From Pseudomonas kermanshahensis (GTDB taxonomy: Bacteria; Pseudomonadota; Gammaproteobacteria; Pseudomonadales; Pseudomonadaceae): a DNA stretch of 64,000 bases. The notes beneath the pieces are model-generated. The model made no database searches. It was given only the letters and a program-made list of their open reading frames with translations, and had not been told where the DNA came from. Made by a program: the position numbers and the translations under genes. Positions 18,118 to 27,857 of the stretch are shown piece by piece. Location: NCBI RefSeq assembly GCF_014269205.2, contig NZ_JABWRY020000001.1, forward strand, positions 4,340,001-4,404,000, given 5' to 3'. Within the stretch, counting starts at the first letter, position 1. The number at the start of each line of letters is the position of its first letter.

Positions 18118-18393
18118 ATGACGACTACAGCCCCCCCAAAGCCGCCCACCACGGTCGGCCTGACAACGTTCTACTAAGGCGAAAACCAAACCCACCCACT
18201 CTTTCGCATCGAGCCAGGCATCTGCTGCCAAAGCGCCCGCGAACAGGCATCCGAGCTGATGGGCTATGTACGCGACATGACCCTGACAGGGTTGAAGGAG
18301 GGCGATCAGAAGTTGATCTGGGCTTCGCATTACCTGAGCGCGATGGCCAAAGCGCTGCTTGATGATGCGGGGCTGGGGATGATGAAGCATTAA
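18118..18393 (+). pseudogene. DUF3077-like gene interrupted by an in-frame TAA
   Basis: The frame begins with 19 codons (MTTTAPPKPPTTVGLTTFY), then TAA (18175-18177), then continues without further interruption for 71 codons to TAA. The continuation (HPLFRIEPGI, then ASELMGYVRDMT and WASHYLSAMAKALLDDA) reads like the Pseudomonas DUF3077 family, so the stop probably replaces a CAA codon. No good internal start follows the stop. Probably inactive unless the stop is read through. The family has no known function. Confidence 0.7.
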
Positions 18394-18405
18394 GGCCAAA
18401 CAACG

Positions 18406-18440
18406 AAAAAGCCCCTGAAAACTCATCGTTTTCAGGGGCT
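18406..18440 (-). terminator. Terminator of tRNA-Ser
   Basis: The stem AGCCCCTGAAAAC pairs with GTTTTCAGGGGCT (18410-18440), with a T-run on the minus strand. It lies directly after the 3' end of the tRNA gene. Confidence 0.85.
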
Positions 18441-18456
18441 TCATCTACCACATGTA

Positions 18457-18546
18457 TGGCGGAGAGATAGGGATTTGAACCCTAGGTACTGTTGCCAGTA
18501 CAACGGATTTCGAATCCGTCCCGTTCGACCACTCCGGCATCTCTCC
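18457..18546 (-). tRNA. tRNA-Ser (anticodon CGA)
   Basis: A 90-base serine tRNA with a long variable arm. The acceptor stem is GGAGAGA/TCTCTCC, the anticodon loop TTCGAAA shows CGA, the T loop is GTTCAAATC, and the 3' CCA is encoded. Confidence 0.95.
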
Positions 18547-18556
18547 AATGGCGCGC

Positions 18557-18585
18557 ATCATACCAGCGAATTTCTGAAACGCAAA
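18557..18585 (-). promoter_or_regulatory. Sigma-70 promoter of tRNA-Ser
   Basis: On the minus strand, -35 TTTGCG (18580-18585) and -10 TATGAT (18557-18562) are spaced 17 bases and lie about 10 bases before the mature tRNA, with a GC-rich discriminator. Confidence 0.65.
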
Positions 18586-18638
18586 CCTTTATTTCAAAAA
18601 AATTCGCGTGGTATCAGGCGCTTGCGTGAACAGGCCGC

Positions 18639-19349
18639 TTACAGCGGCACGCCCAGGCGCTTGGCAACTTCTTCGTAGGCTTCGATCACGTCGCCCAGGC
18701 CCTGACGGAAGCGGTCCTTGTCCATCTTCTTGCGGGTTTCTTTGTCCCACAGGCGGCAGCCGTCTGGGCTGAATTCGTCGCCCAGGACGATCTGGCCGTG
18801 GAATACGCCAAACTCCAGCTTGAAGTCGACCAGCAGCAGGCCGGCGTCATCGAACAGCTTGTTCAGCACTTCGTTGACTTTCAGCGACAGCTTTTTCATT
18901 TCGGCCAGCTGTTCGGCGGTGCCCCAGCCGAACGCGACAACGTGGGATTCGTTGATGAAGGGGTCGCCCTTCTCGTCGTTCTTCAGGAACAGTTCGAAGG
19001 TGGACGGCTCCAGCTTGATGCCCTCCTCCACGCCCAGGCGCTTGACCAGGCTGCCCGCGGCGTAGTTACGCACGACGCACTCGACTGGGATCATGTCGAG
19101 TTTCTTCACCAGGCACTCGTTGTCGCCCAGCAGCTTGTCGAACTGAGTCGGCACGCCGGCTTCTTCGAGCTTTTGCATGATGAAGGCGTTGAACTTGTTG
19201 TTCACCATGCCTTTGCGGTCGAGCTGTTCGATGCGCTTGCCGTCGAAGGCCGAGGTGTCGTTGCGGAACAGCAGGATCAAGCGGTCGGCGTCGTCGGTCT
19301 TGTAAACCGATTTGGCCTTGCCGCGGTAAAGTTCTTCGCGTTTTTCCAT
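18639..19349 (-). CDS. purC: Phosphoribosylaminoimidazole-succinocarboxamide synthase
   Basis: This 236-residue SAICAR synthetase joins aspartate to CAIR with ATP in purine synthesis. It begins [20 protein letters not shown] and keeps the family motifs [24 protein letters not shown] and LVDFKLEFG. The length is normal for the short bacterial form. Upstream in-frame starts run into the neighbouring gene and are rejected. It follows the metallo-hydrolase gene, completing a dapA-bamC-MBL-purC series in one direction. Confidence 0.96.
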   Translation of the reverse strand: MEKREELYRGKAKSVYKTDDADRLILLFRNDTSAFDGKRIEQLDRKGMVNNKFNAFIMQKLEEAGVPTQFDKLLGDNECLVKKLDMIPVECVVRNYAAGSLVKRLGVEEGIKLEPSTFELFLKNDEKGDPFINESHVVAFGWGTAEQLAEMKKLSLKVNEVLNKLFDDAGLLLVDFKLEFGVFHGQIVLGDEFSPDGCRLWDKETRKKMDKDRFRQGLGDVIEAYEEVAKRLGVPL

Positions 19350-19378
19350 GATGGGCTCCGCTTGCTTGAGTAGTTGGG

Positions 19379-20137
19379 CTAGGCGATTTCGCGCCAGTCG
19401 AGCCCGTGTTCCTGATTCGCCACCTGAAGCCAGTCCGGGTCGCACCCAAGGGTGTCGACGAAGCACTGGCGGGCCAGTTGTGGCAGGTTGTTCTTGCTGC
19501 TGAGGTGGGCCAGCACCAGGTGTTGCAGGTTGCTCCAGCCCAACTCGTCCACCAGGCGCGCAGCCTGGTGATTGTTCAAATGCCCTTGCGCGCCACCCAC
19601 CCGCAGCTTCAAGAAGGCCGGGTAGTGCCCGCGCGCCAGCAGGTCACGGCAGTGGTTAGCCTCGATCAACAAGGCATCCAGGCCTTGGTAGCGCTCCAGC
19701 AACAAGGCATCGTACGAGCCCAGGTCGGTGAGCATGCCGAAACGCCGTCGGCCGTCGCTGAACACGTACTGCAACGGCTCGTAGGCGTCGTGTTCGACGC
19801 GCGCCGCCGTCACCTCCAGGCCACCGATGCGCAGGCTGTCGCCACACGCGAGAAAACCGGCCACCTCCACCGGCTTGCGCAGGCCGCGCAAGGTCCCTTG
19901 GCTGAGGTAGACCGGTACATTGTAGCGCCGCGACAGCAACCCCACCCCATGCACGTGGTCGGCATGTTCGTGGGTGACCAGCACGGCGCTCAGCTGTGCT
20001 GCGCTGACCCCGAGCAGCGCCAGGCGCCGCTCGGTTTCACGCAGGGAAAACCCGCAATCGACCAGGATGAGCGTGTCACCACTGGCGATCAGCGTGCCGT
20101 TTCCCTGGCTGCCGCTTCCGAGTACCGCGAAGCGCAC
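19379..20137 (-). CDS. MBL-fold metallo-hydrolase
   Basis: A 252-residue beta-lactamase-fold hydrolase. The metal site HxHxDH appears as [10 protein letters not shown] at about residues 55-64, after the N-terminal [15 protein letters not shown] strand, the beginning seen in the YycJ/WalJ-like exonuclease group. A GTG start directly abuts the bamC stop codon, so the two are translationally coupled. The cellular substrate is unknown; nuclease activity is only a family hint. Confidence 0.85.
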   Translation of the reverse strand: MRFAVLGSGSQGNGTLIASGDTLILVDCGFSLRETERRLALLGVSAAQLSAVLVTHEHADHVHGVGLLSRRYNVPVYLSQGTLRGLRKPVEVAGFLACGDSLRIGGLEVTAARVEHDAYEPLQYVFSDGRRRFGMLTDLGSYDALLLERYQGLDALLIEANHCRDLLARGHYPAFLKLRVGGAQGHLNNHQAARLVDELGWSNLQHLVLAHLSSKNNLPQLARQCFVDTLGCDPDWLQVANQEHGLDWREIA

Positions 20138-21256
20138 TTAACCCAGGTGGTCCTGAATGGCGCTCAGCACGCGGCGGGCGACATCGGCCGGAGCCACGGT
20201 GTTGATGTTTTTCTCGACCGTTACCTGGACGCTTTCACCGACCTTGCTCAGGCGCACCTGGTAGCGTTCGGCACGGGCTTCACGCTCTTCCTTGGACGGC
20301 GCACTGCCGAACAGGCGGCTGAAGAAGCCCGGCTCGTTCTGCTTGTCCTCAGGCTTTTCGGACAGGTTGATGTAGTACAGGCCCAAGCTGCGGTTGATGT
20401 CTTCGACACGCCACTCGCCACCTTGCTCCAAGGCGCGGCCTACGCTAGACCAGGCGCGATCCAGGTCGGCGCCCAGGTACAGCACCGGGTTGCCGCTGCC
20501 GTCTTCGCTCAGGCTGACGCGGCTCGGGGCATCGAAATCGCGTGCGGCCAGCAGCGAGACCGACCCGCCCTTCTCGGCGCTGCGGTTCATGCTGGCAAGC
20601 ATTTCGTCGACCAGCAGGGCATCAGCGCCGGTGTTGCTGGACGAGGACGGGAAACCAGGTTCGGCGGTGCTGCCGGCCGGGCGCTCGACGCTGACGATGT
20701 ACACCTCGGAGGTGTTGCGTTGCACGCCGGGCTCCATGCGTACACGCACGCGCACTTCGCTGTCTGCGCTGCTGGCGGTGCTCGCCAGGCGCTGACCGAG
20801 TGACGCGGAGAGTTCGTCGAAACGCTGCCAGGTGGTGTTGAATTCGCCAGTCTGTGGGCGCTCTTCAGCAATGCGGAAGCCATTGTCTTCAAAGAACTGA
20901 CGGGCTGCCGGCCAGACTTCGGCGGGCGAGCGCTGGGCCAGGACCCAACGGCTGTTGCCGCTGCGCTGCAGGCTGAAATCGCTGACTTCGGCACCCGCAG
21001 TCAGGGGCTGCGGGCGCGGTACTTCGAACTCGCCGGTGGCACGGTCATCAGCAACGTTACGCGGAATAGGCAACAGCGGGTCGAGGCGCTTGACGTTGCT
21101 GGCGTCCGGCGGCAGTTGCATCGGCGCAGTCGGGTGCGCCTGCAGGTAATCGCTGCCGCGGTCGCGGAAATAACCCTCGTCGCCCCACAGCCAGCCGCAA
21201 CCGCTGGTGCTGGAAATGATCAGGGCAAGGGCGGAAAGACCAGCCAGTCGCTTCAT
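20138..21256 (-). CDS. bamC: Outer-membrane assembly lipoprotein BamC
   Basis: A 372-residue lipoprotein of the BAM complex that inserts beta-barrel proteins. The signal peptide ends in the lipobox STSGC (Cys20), followed by the unstructured N-terminal segment that contacts BamD and two helix-grip domains. A start RLAGLSALALIISS after the initial MK is typical. It sits between dapA and the MBL hydrolase, the common gammaproteobacterial dapA-bamC arrangement. Confidence 0.92.
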   Translation of the reverse strand: MKRLAGLSALALIISSTSGCGWLWGDEGYFRDRGSDYLQAHPTAPMQLPPDASNVKRLDPLLPIPRNVADDRATGEFEVPRPQPLTAGAEVSDFSLQRSGNSRWVLAQRSPAEVWPAARQFFEDNGFRIAEERPQTGEFNTTWQRFDELSASLGQRLASTASSADSEVRVRVRMEPGVQRNTSEVYIVSVERPAGSTAEPGFPSSSSNTGADALLVDEMLASMNRSAEKGGSVSLLAARDFDAPSRVSLSEDGSGNPVLYLGADLDRAWSSVGRALEQGGEWRVEDINRSLGLYYINLSEKPEDKQNEPGFFSRLFGSAPSKEEREARAERYQVRLSKVGESVQVTVEKNINTVAPADVARRVLSAIQDHLG

Positions 21257-21273
21257 GCGGTGTACTTCCTCGA

Positions 21274-22152
21274 TTAAACCAGTACGCCGGACTGGCGCAA
21301 GGCAGTACGGACTTTTTCGTGACAGCCTTCGCTCAGCCAGGTCAGCGGCAGGCGAATGCCCTTGTGCATCAGGCCCATTTCAACGAGCGCCCACTTCACC
21401 GGAATCGGGTTGGCTTCGCAGAACAGGTCTTTGTGCAGCGGCATGAGTTTTTCGTTGATCGCGCGGGCCTTCTCGGCATTGCCCTCAAGGGCGGCCTCGC
21501 ACAGATCGGCCATTTCGCGCGGGGCGACGTTGGCGGTCACGGAGATGTTGCCCTTGCCGCCCAGCAGGATCAGCTCGACAGCGGTCGGGTCGTCGCCGGA
21601 CATGACGATGAAGTCCTTGCTGACGCCATCGAGGATGGCTTTGGCGCGGGCCAGGTCGCCGGTGGCTTCTTTGATGCCGATGATGTTCGGCACGGTCGAC
21701 AGGCGGATCACGGTCTCGGCCTGCATGTCGCACGAAGTGCGGCCGGGCACGTTGTAGAGGATCTGCGGGATGTCGACGGCTTCAGCGATGTGCTTGAAGT
21801 GCTGGTACAAGCCTTCCTGGGTCGGCTTGTTGTAGTACGGCACGACCAGCAGGCAGGCATCGGCGCCAGCGTTTTTAGCGTTCTGGGTCAGGTGCACGGC
21901 TTCCGACGTGGAGTTGGCGCCGGTGCCCGCGATGACCGGGATGCGGCCATTGACACGTTTGACAACAAATTCGATGACCTCGATGTGTTCTTCAACAGTC
22001 AGGGTGGCCGACTCGCCGGTGGTGCCGACGGCGACGATCGCATGAGTGCCGTTTTCCAGGTGGAAGTCTACAAGTTTGCCGAGGCTGTCCCAGTCAAGAC
22101 GCCCTTGTGCATCCATGGGAGTGACCAATGCCACCATACTGCCCGCAATCAT
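21274..22152 (-). CDS. dapA: 4-hydroxy-tetrahydrodipicolinate synthase
   Basis: A 292-residue class I aldolase that condenses pyruvate with aspartate semialdehyde in lysine and diaminopimelate synthesis. All hallmark residues are visible: Thr44 and Thr45 in GTTGES, Tyr107, Tyr133 and Arg138 in [10 protein letters not shown], and Schiff-base Lys161 in [22 protein letters not shown] is the standard start. This is the biosynthetic copy, distinct from the catabolic homologue near 4.4 kb. Confidence 0.97.
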   Translation of the reverse strand: MIAGSMVALVTPMDAQGRLDWDSLGKLVDFHLENGTHAIVAVGTTGESATLTVEEHIEVIEFVVKRVNGRIPVIAGTGANSTSEAVHLTQNAKNAGADACLLVVPYYNKPTQEGLYQHFKHIAEAVDIPQILYNVPGRTSCDMQAETVIRLSTVPNIIGIKEATGDLARAKAILDGVSKDFIVMSGDDPTAVELILLGGKGNISVTANVAPREMADLCEAALEGNAEKARAINEKLMPLHKDLFCEANPIPVKWALVEMGLMHKGIRLPLTWLSEGCHEKVRTALRQSGVLV

Positions 22153-22411
22153 GTAACTGCTCCTGCCGGAAAAAGAGAGCGGTAATGGTACTGGGGGCAT
22201 CGGCCTTGCACAAGCGAAGCAGGCGGGCGGAGCATTCCCCTCGGCGGCTTATTTCGCTACCCTTGGCCCTTTGATCGGTGCAGCGCGGCCCGCCGGGCCG
22301 TCGACCTTGCTCCCCGCCGGCGTCCACGACCTCGCATGCGAGCCCCGGGCCCTGCCGACTGGAGGCTTTTGCCTGTCCTGCACCGACCGCTCATCGCTTT
22401 AGGAATGCTGC

Positions 22412-22972
22412 ATGTCCACCCCCACCGTCCGCGAACAATTCCTTGTCATCAGTGCCCTGGGCCCAAACCCCATGGAACTGGCCAACGTCCTCAGCCGCGC
22501 TGCCTTCGAAAACCGCTGCGCGGTCGTCACTTCGCGCTTGAGCCGCCATGGCGAGACCAGCGCCCTGGTGCTGCAGGTCGGTGGCAGCTGGGACGCCCTG
22601 GCGCGTCTTGAAGCTTCCCTGCCGGGCCTGGGCAAAAAGCACGGCCTGACCCTCGATGTGGTGCGCAGCGCCGACCAGGAGGTGCGCCCGCAGGCGCTGC
22701 CTTACGTGGCCTATGTCAGTGCGGCCTACCGCCCGGACATCATCAATGAGCTGTGCCAGTTCTTCCTCGACCACCGCGTCGAGCTCGAAGCCATGACCTG
22801 CGACACCTACCTGGCGCCACAAACCGGCAGCAGCATGCTCAACGCCCAGTTCACCGTGATCCTGCCCGCCGGCACCCAGATCAGCTGGCTGCGTGACCAG
22901 TTCCTGGACTTTGCCGATGCCTTGAACCTGGATGCGCTGATCGAGCCTTGGCGCCCACAGAACCCCGTGTAA
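22412..22972 (+). CDS. gcvR: Glycine cleavage system regulator GcvR (double ACT domain)
   Basis: The 186-residue protein has two ACT domains (about 8-85 and 95-180) with the N-terminal EQFLVISALGPNPMELANVL strand. In enterobacteria GcvR binds glycine and restrains GcvA; in pseudomonads similar proteins are annotated the same way without equal proof. It is divergent from dapA and precedes bcp by 10 bases. Confidence 0.85.
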   Translation: MSTPTVREQFLVISALGPNPMELANVLSRAAFENRCAVVTSRLSRHGETSALVLQVGGSWDALARLEASLPGLGKKHGLTLDVVRSADQEVRPQALPYVAYVSAAYRPDIINELCQFFLDHRVELEAMTCDTYLAPQTGSSMLNAQFTVILPAGTQISWLRDQFLDFADALNLDALIEPWRPQNPV

Positions 22973-22982
22973 GGAAGCCCCT

Positions 22983-23456
22983 ATGGCCGTAGCACTCGAC
23001 CAACCCGTTGCCGATTTCCAGGCCCAGGCCACCAGCGGCCAGACGGTCAGCCTCGCCGAGCTCAAGGGCCGCCAGGTGGTGGTGTACTTCTACCCGAAGG
23101 ACAGCACCCCGGGCTGCACCACCGAAGGCCAGGGTTTCCGCGACCAGCATGACGCCTTCGCCGCAGCCAACACCGTGGTGTTCGGCGTGTCGCGCGATGG
23201 CATCAAGTCGCATGAGAACTTCAAGGCCAAGCAAGGCTTCCCGTTCGAGCTGATCAGCGACAAGGACGAGGCCCTGTGCCAGCTGTTCGACGTGATCAAG
23301 CTGAAGAAGCTGTATGGCAAGGAATACATGGGTGTGGACCGCAGCACCTTCCTGATCGACAAGGACGGTGTGCTGCGCCAGGAATGGCGTGGGGTGAAGG
23401 TACCCGGGCATGTGGATGCCGTTTTGGCGGCGGCCCAGGCTTTGAACAAGGCTTGA
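22983..23456 (+). CDS. bcp: Thioredoxin-dependent peroxiredoxin, Bcp/PrxQ type
   Basis: A 157-residue thiol peroxidase that reduces hydrogen peroxide and organic peroxides. The peroxidatic cysteine is Cys45 in PKDSTPGCTTEGQGF. The nearby resolving cysteine found in many Bcp proteins five residues later is glutamine here; another cysteine occurs in EALCQLFDV. It lies 10 bases after gcvR and is probably co-transcribed. Confidence 0.93.
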   Translation: MAVALDQPVADFQAQATSGQTVSLAELKGRQVVVYFYPKDSTPGCTTEGQGFRDQHDAFAAANTVVFGVSRDGIKSHENFKAKQGFPFELISDKDEALCQLFDVIKLKKLYGKEYMGVDRSTFLIDKDGVLRQEWRGVKVPGHVDAVLAAAQALNKA

Positions 23457-23464
23457 GATTGGTT

Positions 23465-23569
23465 GGGGCCGCTTCGCGCCCCATTCGCAGCACAAGGCTG
23501 CTCCTACAACAGCAGCGTTAACCCTTGTAGGAGCAGCCTTGTGCTGCGAATGGGCCGCAAAGCGGCCCC
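23465..23569. repeat. REP-type palindrome with extended GGGGCCGC arms
   Basis: The core arms are ATTCGCAGCACAAGGCTGCT and complement, extended on the outside by GGGGCCGCTT and AAGCGGCCCC. It lies between the convergent ends of bcp and the PerM-type gene and can act as a bidirectional transcript end. Confidence 0.9.
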
Positions 23570-23577
23570 CGTGTCAT

Positions 23578-24648
23578 TCAGAGCAGTGGCGAAACACTCG
23601 GCTCCTGCCGCGGCCAGGCATCCAGCACGGCCTTGAACAGCGTCGCCAGCGGGATCGCGAAGAAGATCCCCCAAAAGCCCCAGAGCCCACCAAACAACAA
23701 CACCGCGCAGATGATCGCCACCGGGTGCAGGCTGACCGCCTCGGAAAACAGCAGCGGCACCAGCACGTTGCCATCCAGTGCCTGAATGATCGCGTACACC
23801 GTCATCAGGTAGATGAACTGGTCCCCCCAGCCCCATTGGAACAAGGCAATCAGCGTCACCGGCACGGTGACCACCACCGCGCCCACATAAGGCACCACCA
23901 CCGACAAGCCCACCAGCAGCGCCAGCAGCGCGGCATAGTTGAGCCCCAGGCTGATGAAGGCGATGTAGGTGGCAATCCCGCAGATCAGGATCTCGATACC
24001 CTTGCCACGGATGTAGTTGGCAATCTGCCGGTTCATCTCGCTGCCCACCCGGTTCAACAGGGTGCGCTGGCGTGGCAGATAACCACTGACCCAGCGGGCG
24101 ATCATTTCCCGGTCCTTGAGGAAGAAGAACACCAGGATCGGCACCAGCACCAGGTAGATCATGGCGTTGACCAGCAGCGGCAGGCTCGACAGCGAGAAGG
24201 TCAGCGCCCATTGGCCGAACTTGCCGATTTCACCGCGCACCGACTCGATAGCTCGCAACACCTGCTCATCCGACACCAGGTGTGGGTAGCGCTCAGGCAG
24301 CAGCAACAACAGCGACTGCCACTTGCCGAGCATGCCGGGCAACTCGTTGAACAGGGTGATCAGCTGATGCCAGAGCAACGGCACCAGCACCAGCAGGATG
24401 ACCGCCAACGCCCCCATGAACAGCGCGAACACCACCGCCACCGCCAGCCGAGTAGGCACGCGCAGACGCTCCAAGGCGTTGACCAGGCCTTGCATCAGGA
24501 ACGCCAGGACCATCCCCGCCAACACCGGCGCGAGCATGCCGCCCAGGGTCAGTACCGCGGTAAACGCCAGAAACAGCAGGACCGCCAGCACCACCGCTTC
24601 TTCATCGGAGAAGTAGCGCTGCATCCAGTCGCGAAGCACTTTGAACAT
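23578..24648 (-). CDS. AI-2E/PerM-family membrane transporter
   Basis: The 356-residue protein has about eight membrane helices and the family arrangement: two N-terminal helices, a soluble segment (about 60-150) and a C-terminal bundle with the conserved VGLSVVVPYVGAVVVTVPVT region. The family contains putative autoinducer-2 and peptide exporters and the PerM permease; no substrate can be stated. It precedes tusA-bepA head-to-tail on the opposite side, as in other pseudomonads. Confidence 0.85.
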   Translation of the reverse strand: MFKVLRDWMQRYFSDEEAVVLAVLLFLAFTAVLTLGGMLAPVLAGMVLAFLMQGLVNALERLRVPTRLAVAVVFALFMGALAVILLVLVPLLWHQLITLFNELPGMLGKWQSLLLLLPERYPHLVSDEQVLRAIESVRGEIGKFGQWALTFSLSSLPLLVNAMIYLVLVPILVFFFLKDREMIARWVSGYLPRQRTLLNRVGSEMNRQIANYIRGKGIEILICGIATYIAFISLGLNYAALLALLVGLSVVVPYVGAVVVTVPVTLIALFQWGWGDQFIYLMTVYAIIQALDGNVLVPLLFSEAVSLHPVAIICAVLLFGGLWGFWGIFFAIPLATLFKAVLDAWPRQEPSVSPLL

Positions 24649-24668
24649 TGACGATCCTTGGTTAAGAC

Positions 24669-24908
24669 TCAGGCCTTGCGCAGCCAGTAGGTGTAGGTAC
24701 CGGCCTCGGCCGTTTCGTGCAGCAGCGTATGACCGGCCAGCTTGGCAAAAGTGCGGAAGTCACGTTGCGAGCCGGCATCGGTGGCAATCACCTTGAGCAC
24801 CCCGCCACTGGCCAGGCGGTTGAGTTCCATCTTCGCCTTCAGCAGTGGCAGGGGGCAGTTCAGCCCGCTGGCGTCGAGTTCGGCGTCGCAGGTCAGGGTG
24901 TCACTCAT
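24669..24908 (-). CDS. tusA: Sulfur carrier protein, TusA/SirA family
   Basis: A 79-residue sulfur-transfer protein with the single catalytic cysteine in LDASGLNCPLPLLKAKMELN and the usual beta-alpha-beta fold. TusA relays persulfide sulfur toward 2-thiouridine in tRNA; several paralogues occur in pseudomonads, so the exact pathway is an inference. It lies 20 bases before the PerM-type gene on the same strand. Confidence 0.88.
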   Translation of the reverse strand: MSDTLTCDAELDASGLNCPLPLLKAKMELNRLASGGVLKVIATDAGSQRDFRTFAKLAGHTLLHETAEAGTYTYWLRKA

Positions 24909-25028
24909 CAGGGGTTCTCCACACGCGGGTAGACGTCTTTGGTAACAGACCCGCTAGGATACCGCCACTGGTCGCCAACGTGTGAGCGGGCTACAGTAGA
25001 GGCCTTTGACCCGACGCGAGCTTCGTGC

Positions 25029-26465
25029 ATGAATCTACTGCGCCCTACCCTGTTGACGCTGGCCTGCCTGATGGCCCTTCCCGGCCATGCTGACGACCTG
25101 CCATCACTGGGTGATGCCAGCTCTGCGATCGTCTCGCCGCAGCAGGAACACCAGCTCGGCCGCGCCTGGCTCAGCCTGTTGCGTGGCCAGGTCAACCAGC
25201 TGAACGACCCGCAGCTCAAAGACTACGTCGAAACCAGCGTGTACCGCCTTGCAGAAACCAGCCAGCTGCAGGACCGACGCCTGGAATTCATCCTGATCGA
25301 CAGCCGCGAGCTCAACGCATTCGCCGCCCCTGGGGGCATCGTCGGGGTCAACGGCGGCCTGTTCCTCAATGCCCAGACCGAGGGCGAATACGCCTCGGTA
25401 CTGGCGCACGAACTGGCGCACTTGTCGCAGCGCCACTTTGCCCGTGGCGTCGAAGCCCAGCAACGCATGCAACTGCCCATGATGGCAGCGCTGCTGGCTG
25501 GCATCGTGCTGGCGGCCGGGGGCGCTGGCGACGCTGGCATCGGCATGATTGCCGGCACCCAGGCGGCGGCGATCCAAGAGCAGCGGCGCTTTTCGCGGCA
25601 GAACGAGCAGGAAGCCGACCGCGTCGGTATCCAGAACCTGGAAAAGGCCGGCTACGACCCGCGCAACATGCCGAGCATGTTCGAGCGCCTGGCGCGTCAG
25701 TACCGCTACGATGCCAAGCCGCCAGAATTCCTGCTGACTCACCCGGTTACCGAGTCGCGCGTTGCCGACACCCGCAACCGCGCCGAACAGGCGCCCAAGG
25801 GCGGCATCGAAGACACCCAGCGCTACCAGTTGATCCGCGCCCGCGTGGCCCTCACCTACGAAGGCACCCCAGGCCTTGCCGCCAAGCGCTTCCGCGCCCA
25901 GCTGGATGAAGACCCCAAGCTGGACGCCGCACGCTATGGCCTGGCCCTGGCGCAGATCAAGGGCGGCCAGCTCAACGAAGCCCGCGAACTGCTCAAGCCG
26001 TTGCTGGCCAAAGCGCCCAACGACATTACCTATAACCTCGCGCAGATCGACCTGGACATCACCAACAACCGCCTCGCTGACGCCCAGCAGCGTGCCGAGC
26101 GCATGCAGGGGCTGTACCCGGGCAACTACCCGCTGAAACAGGTGCGGGCCGACCTGCTGGTGAAGCAGAACAAGCCAGCTGAAGCGGAAAAAGTACTGAA
26201 CGACCTGCTCAAGAGCCGGCCGGACGATCCGGATGTGTGGTACGACGTTGCCGAAGTGCGGGGGTTGTCGGGTAATACCATCGGCTTGCACCGGGCGCGT
26301 GCCGAGTACTTCACCTTGGTCGGTGACTTCGACCAGGCTATCCAGCAGCTGGATTACGCCAAGCGTCGTGCGGGGAGCAACTTCCCGCTGGCGTCACAGA
26401 TCGATCAGCGCCAGCGCGAGGTCATGGAGCAGCAGCGGATGGTCAGGGAGATGATGGGGCGCTGA
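25029..26465 (+). CDS. bepA: Periplasmic M48 metalloprotease/chaperone BepA-like
   Basis: The 478-residue protein has a signal peptide (cleavage near GHA-DD, residue 21), an M48 zinc protease domain with HELAH at 127-131 and the downstream EADR zinc ligand, and C-terminal TPR repeats (about 280-470). BepA degrades misassembled LptD and assists outer-membrane protein assembly. The ATG chosen begins the signal peptide; longer upstream extension is unlikely. It is divergent from tusA. Confidence 0.9.
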   Translation: MNLLRPTLLTLACLMALPGHADDLPSLGDASSAIVSPQQEHQLGRAWLSLLRGQVNQLNDPQLKDYVETSVYRLAETSQLQDRRLEFILIDSRELNAFAAPGGIVGVNGGLFLNAQTEGEYASVLAHELAHLSQRHFARGVEAQQRMQLPMMAALLAGIVLAAGGAGDAGIGMIAGTQAAAIQEQRRFSRQNEQEADRVGIQNLEKAGYDPRNMPSMFERLARQYRYDAKPPEFLLTHPVTESRVADTRNRAEQAPKGGIEDTQRYQLIRARVALTYEGTPGLAAKRFRAQLDEDPKLDAARYGLALAQIKGGQLNEARELLKPLLAKAPNDITYNLAQIDLDITNNRLADAQQRAERMQGLYPGNYPLKQVRADLLVKQNKPAEAEKVLNDLLKSRPDDPDVWYDVAEVRGLSGNTIGLHRARAEYFTLVGDFDQAIQQLDYAKRRAGSNFPLASQIDQRQREVMEQQRMVREMMGR

Positions 26466-26489
26466 GTTTTTCGGGAGCGCTTTGCGCTC

Positions 26490-26559
26490 CATTCGCAGCA
26501 CAAGGCTGCTCCTACAGGAGATCGCATTCCCCTGTAGGGGCAGTGTTGTGCTGCGAATG
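26490..26559. repeat. REP-type palindrome, imperfect
   Basis: ATTCGCAGCACAAGGCTGCT pairs with a diverged second arm carrying GGGGCAGTGTTGTGCTGCGA. It lies between the convergent bepA and nadA genes. The mismatches suggest an older copy than the perfect one at 1.4 kb. Confidence 0.85.
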
Positions 26560-26583
26560 GGCCGCAGAGCGGCCCCAGCATTT

Positions 26584-27642
26584 TCAGGCGTTACCCGAAA
26601 GCTTCAAGCGCGCCGCCTGGGTGAAATCCAGCATGCGGTTAAGCGGTTTGATCGCCTTGGGCACCAACGCCGGGTCAACAAAAATCTCGTTGCTGCCCGT
26701 GCGCAAGCATTCCAACACCCGCTCCAGCGTGTTCATCGCCATCCACGGGCAGTGCGCGCAGCTGCGGCACGCAGCACCGTTACCGGCAGTCGGGGCCTCG
26801 ACGAATTCCTTGTCCGGGCACAGCTGCTGCATCTTGTAGAAGATGCCGCGGTCGGTCGCGACGATGAAGGTCTTGTTCGGCAGGGTCTGCGCGGCTTTGA
26901 TCAACTGGCTGGTGGAGCCAACCGCGTCAGCCAGGTCGATCACCGATTCTGGCGATTCGGGGTGGACCAGAATTGCGGCATCCGGGTAAAGCGCCTTCAT
27001 GTCGGCCAACTGACGCGACTTGAATTCTTCGTGGACGATGCACGCACCGTCCCACAGCAGCATGTCGGCACCGGTCTGCTTCTGGATGTAACGGCCCAGG
27101 TGCTGGTCCGGGCCCCAGATGATGGTCTCGCCGTTGTCCATCAGGCTTTCGACGATCTCCAGTGCGCAGCTCGAGGTCACCACCCAATCGGCCCGGGCCT
27201 TCACGGCCGCCGAGGTATTGGCATACACCACCACGGTGCGTTCCGGGTGCTGGTCGCAGAACGCCGAAAACGCTTCGACCGGGCAACCCAGGTCGAGGGA
27301 GCAGGTGGCTTCCAGGGTGGGCATCAGCACGCGTTTTTCGGGGGTGAGAATTTTTGCCGTCTCACCCATGAAGCGCACGCCGGCGACGACCACGGTTTCG
27401 GCGGGGTGGTTCTTGCCGAAGCGGGCCATTTCCAGCGAGTCGGATACGCAGCCGCCGGTTTCTTCGGCCAGCGCCTGGATCACCGGGTCGCAGTAGTAAT
27501 GGGCGACCAGCACGGCGTTCTGGGCCTTGAGCTCGGCAGCGATGGCCGCACGGTATTCGGCCTCCTGCTCGGCTGTCAGCGGGTTGAGCTGTTTGGCGTC
27601 GAGGTGGGCCTGAACCAACAGGCGTTCGGAAATCTGGGTCAT
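26584..27642 (-). CDS. nadA: Quinolinate synthase A
   Basis: The 352-residue enzyme uses a [4Fe-4S] cluster to condense iminoaspartate with dihydroxyacetone phosphate to quinolinate in NAD synthesis. The sequence shows the family motifs [30 protein letters not shown] and the cluster cysteines, including the C-terminal [13 protein letters not shown]. The length is normal. Confidence 0.96.
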   Translation of the reverse strand: MTQISERLLVQAHLDAKQLNPLTAEQEAEYRAAIAAELKAQNAVLVAHYYCDPVIQALAEETGGCVSDSLEMARFGKNHPAETVVVAGVRFMGETAKILTPEKRVLMPTLEATCSLDLGCPVEAFSAFCDQHPERTVVVYANTSAAVKARADWVVTSSCALEIVESLMDNGETIIWGPDQHLGRYIQKQTGADMLLWDGACIVHEEFKSRQLADMKALYPDAAILVHPESPESVIDLADAVGSTSQLIKAAQTLPNKTFIVATDRGIFYKMQQLCPDKEFVEAPTAGNGAACRSCAHCPWMAMNTLERVLECLRTGSNEIFVDPALVPKAIKPLNRMLDFTQAARLKLSGNA

Positions 27643-27857
27643 GATCGCTGGACCTGCAAGCGCGTGCGCGCATCAAATCGAGTGTATCACCCGGCCCTGG
27701 CAGATCGGCTAAGGGCGCCGGACGGCGCTCAGGCCATCACGGCCCTCTGCGGGCGCGGATTATTATCGGACGCCGAAGGCTACAGACAATCGAGGGAATT
27801 CAAAAGGGGTTTTTATGCAGCCTGCCCCGGCGAACGGGCCGGGGCAGGCTTAGCGAA
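27643..27857. other. Intergenic region upstream of nadA with a GC-rich hairpin
   Basis: About 215 bases. The promoter of nadA should be here; a TACACT-like -10 lies near 27685 on the minus strand. At 27822-27850 the stem GCCTGCCCCGG/CCGGGGCAGG can end the transcript of the DUF945 gene, followed on the minus strand by a weak T tract. Confidence 0.5.
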
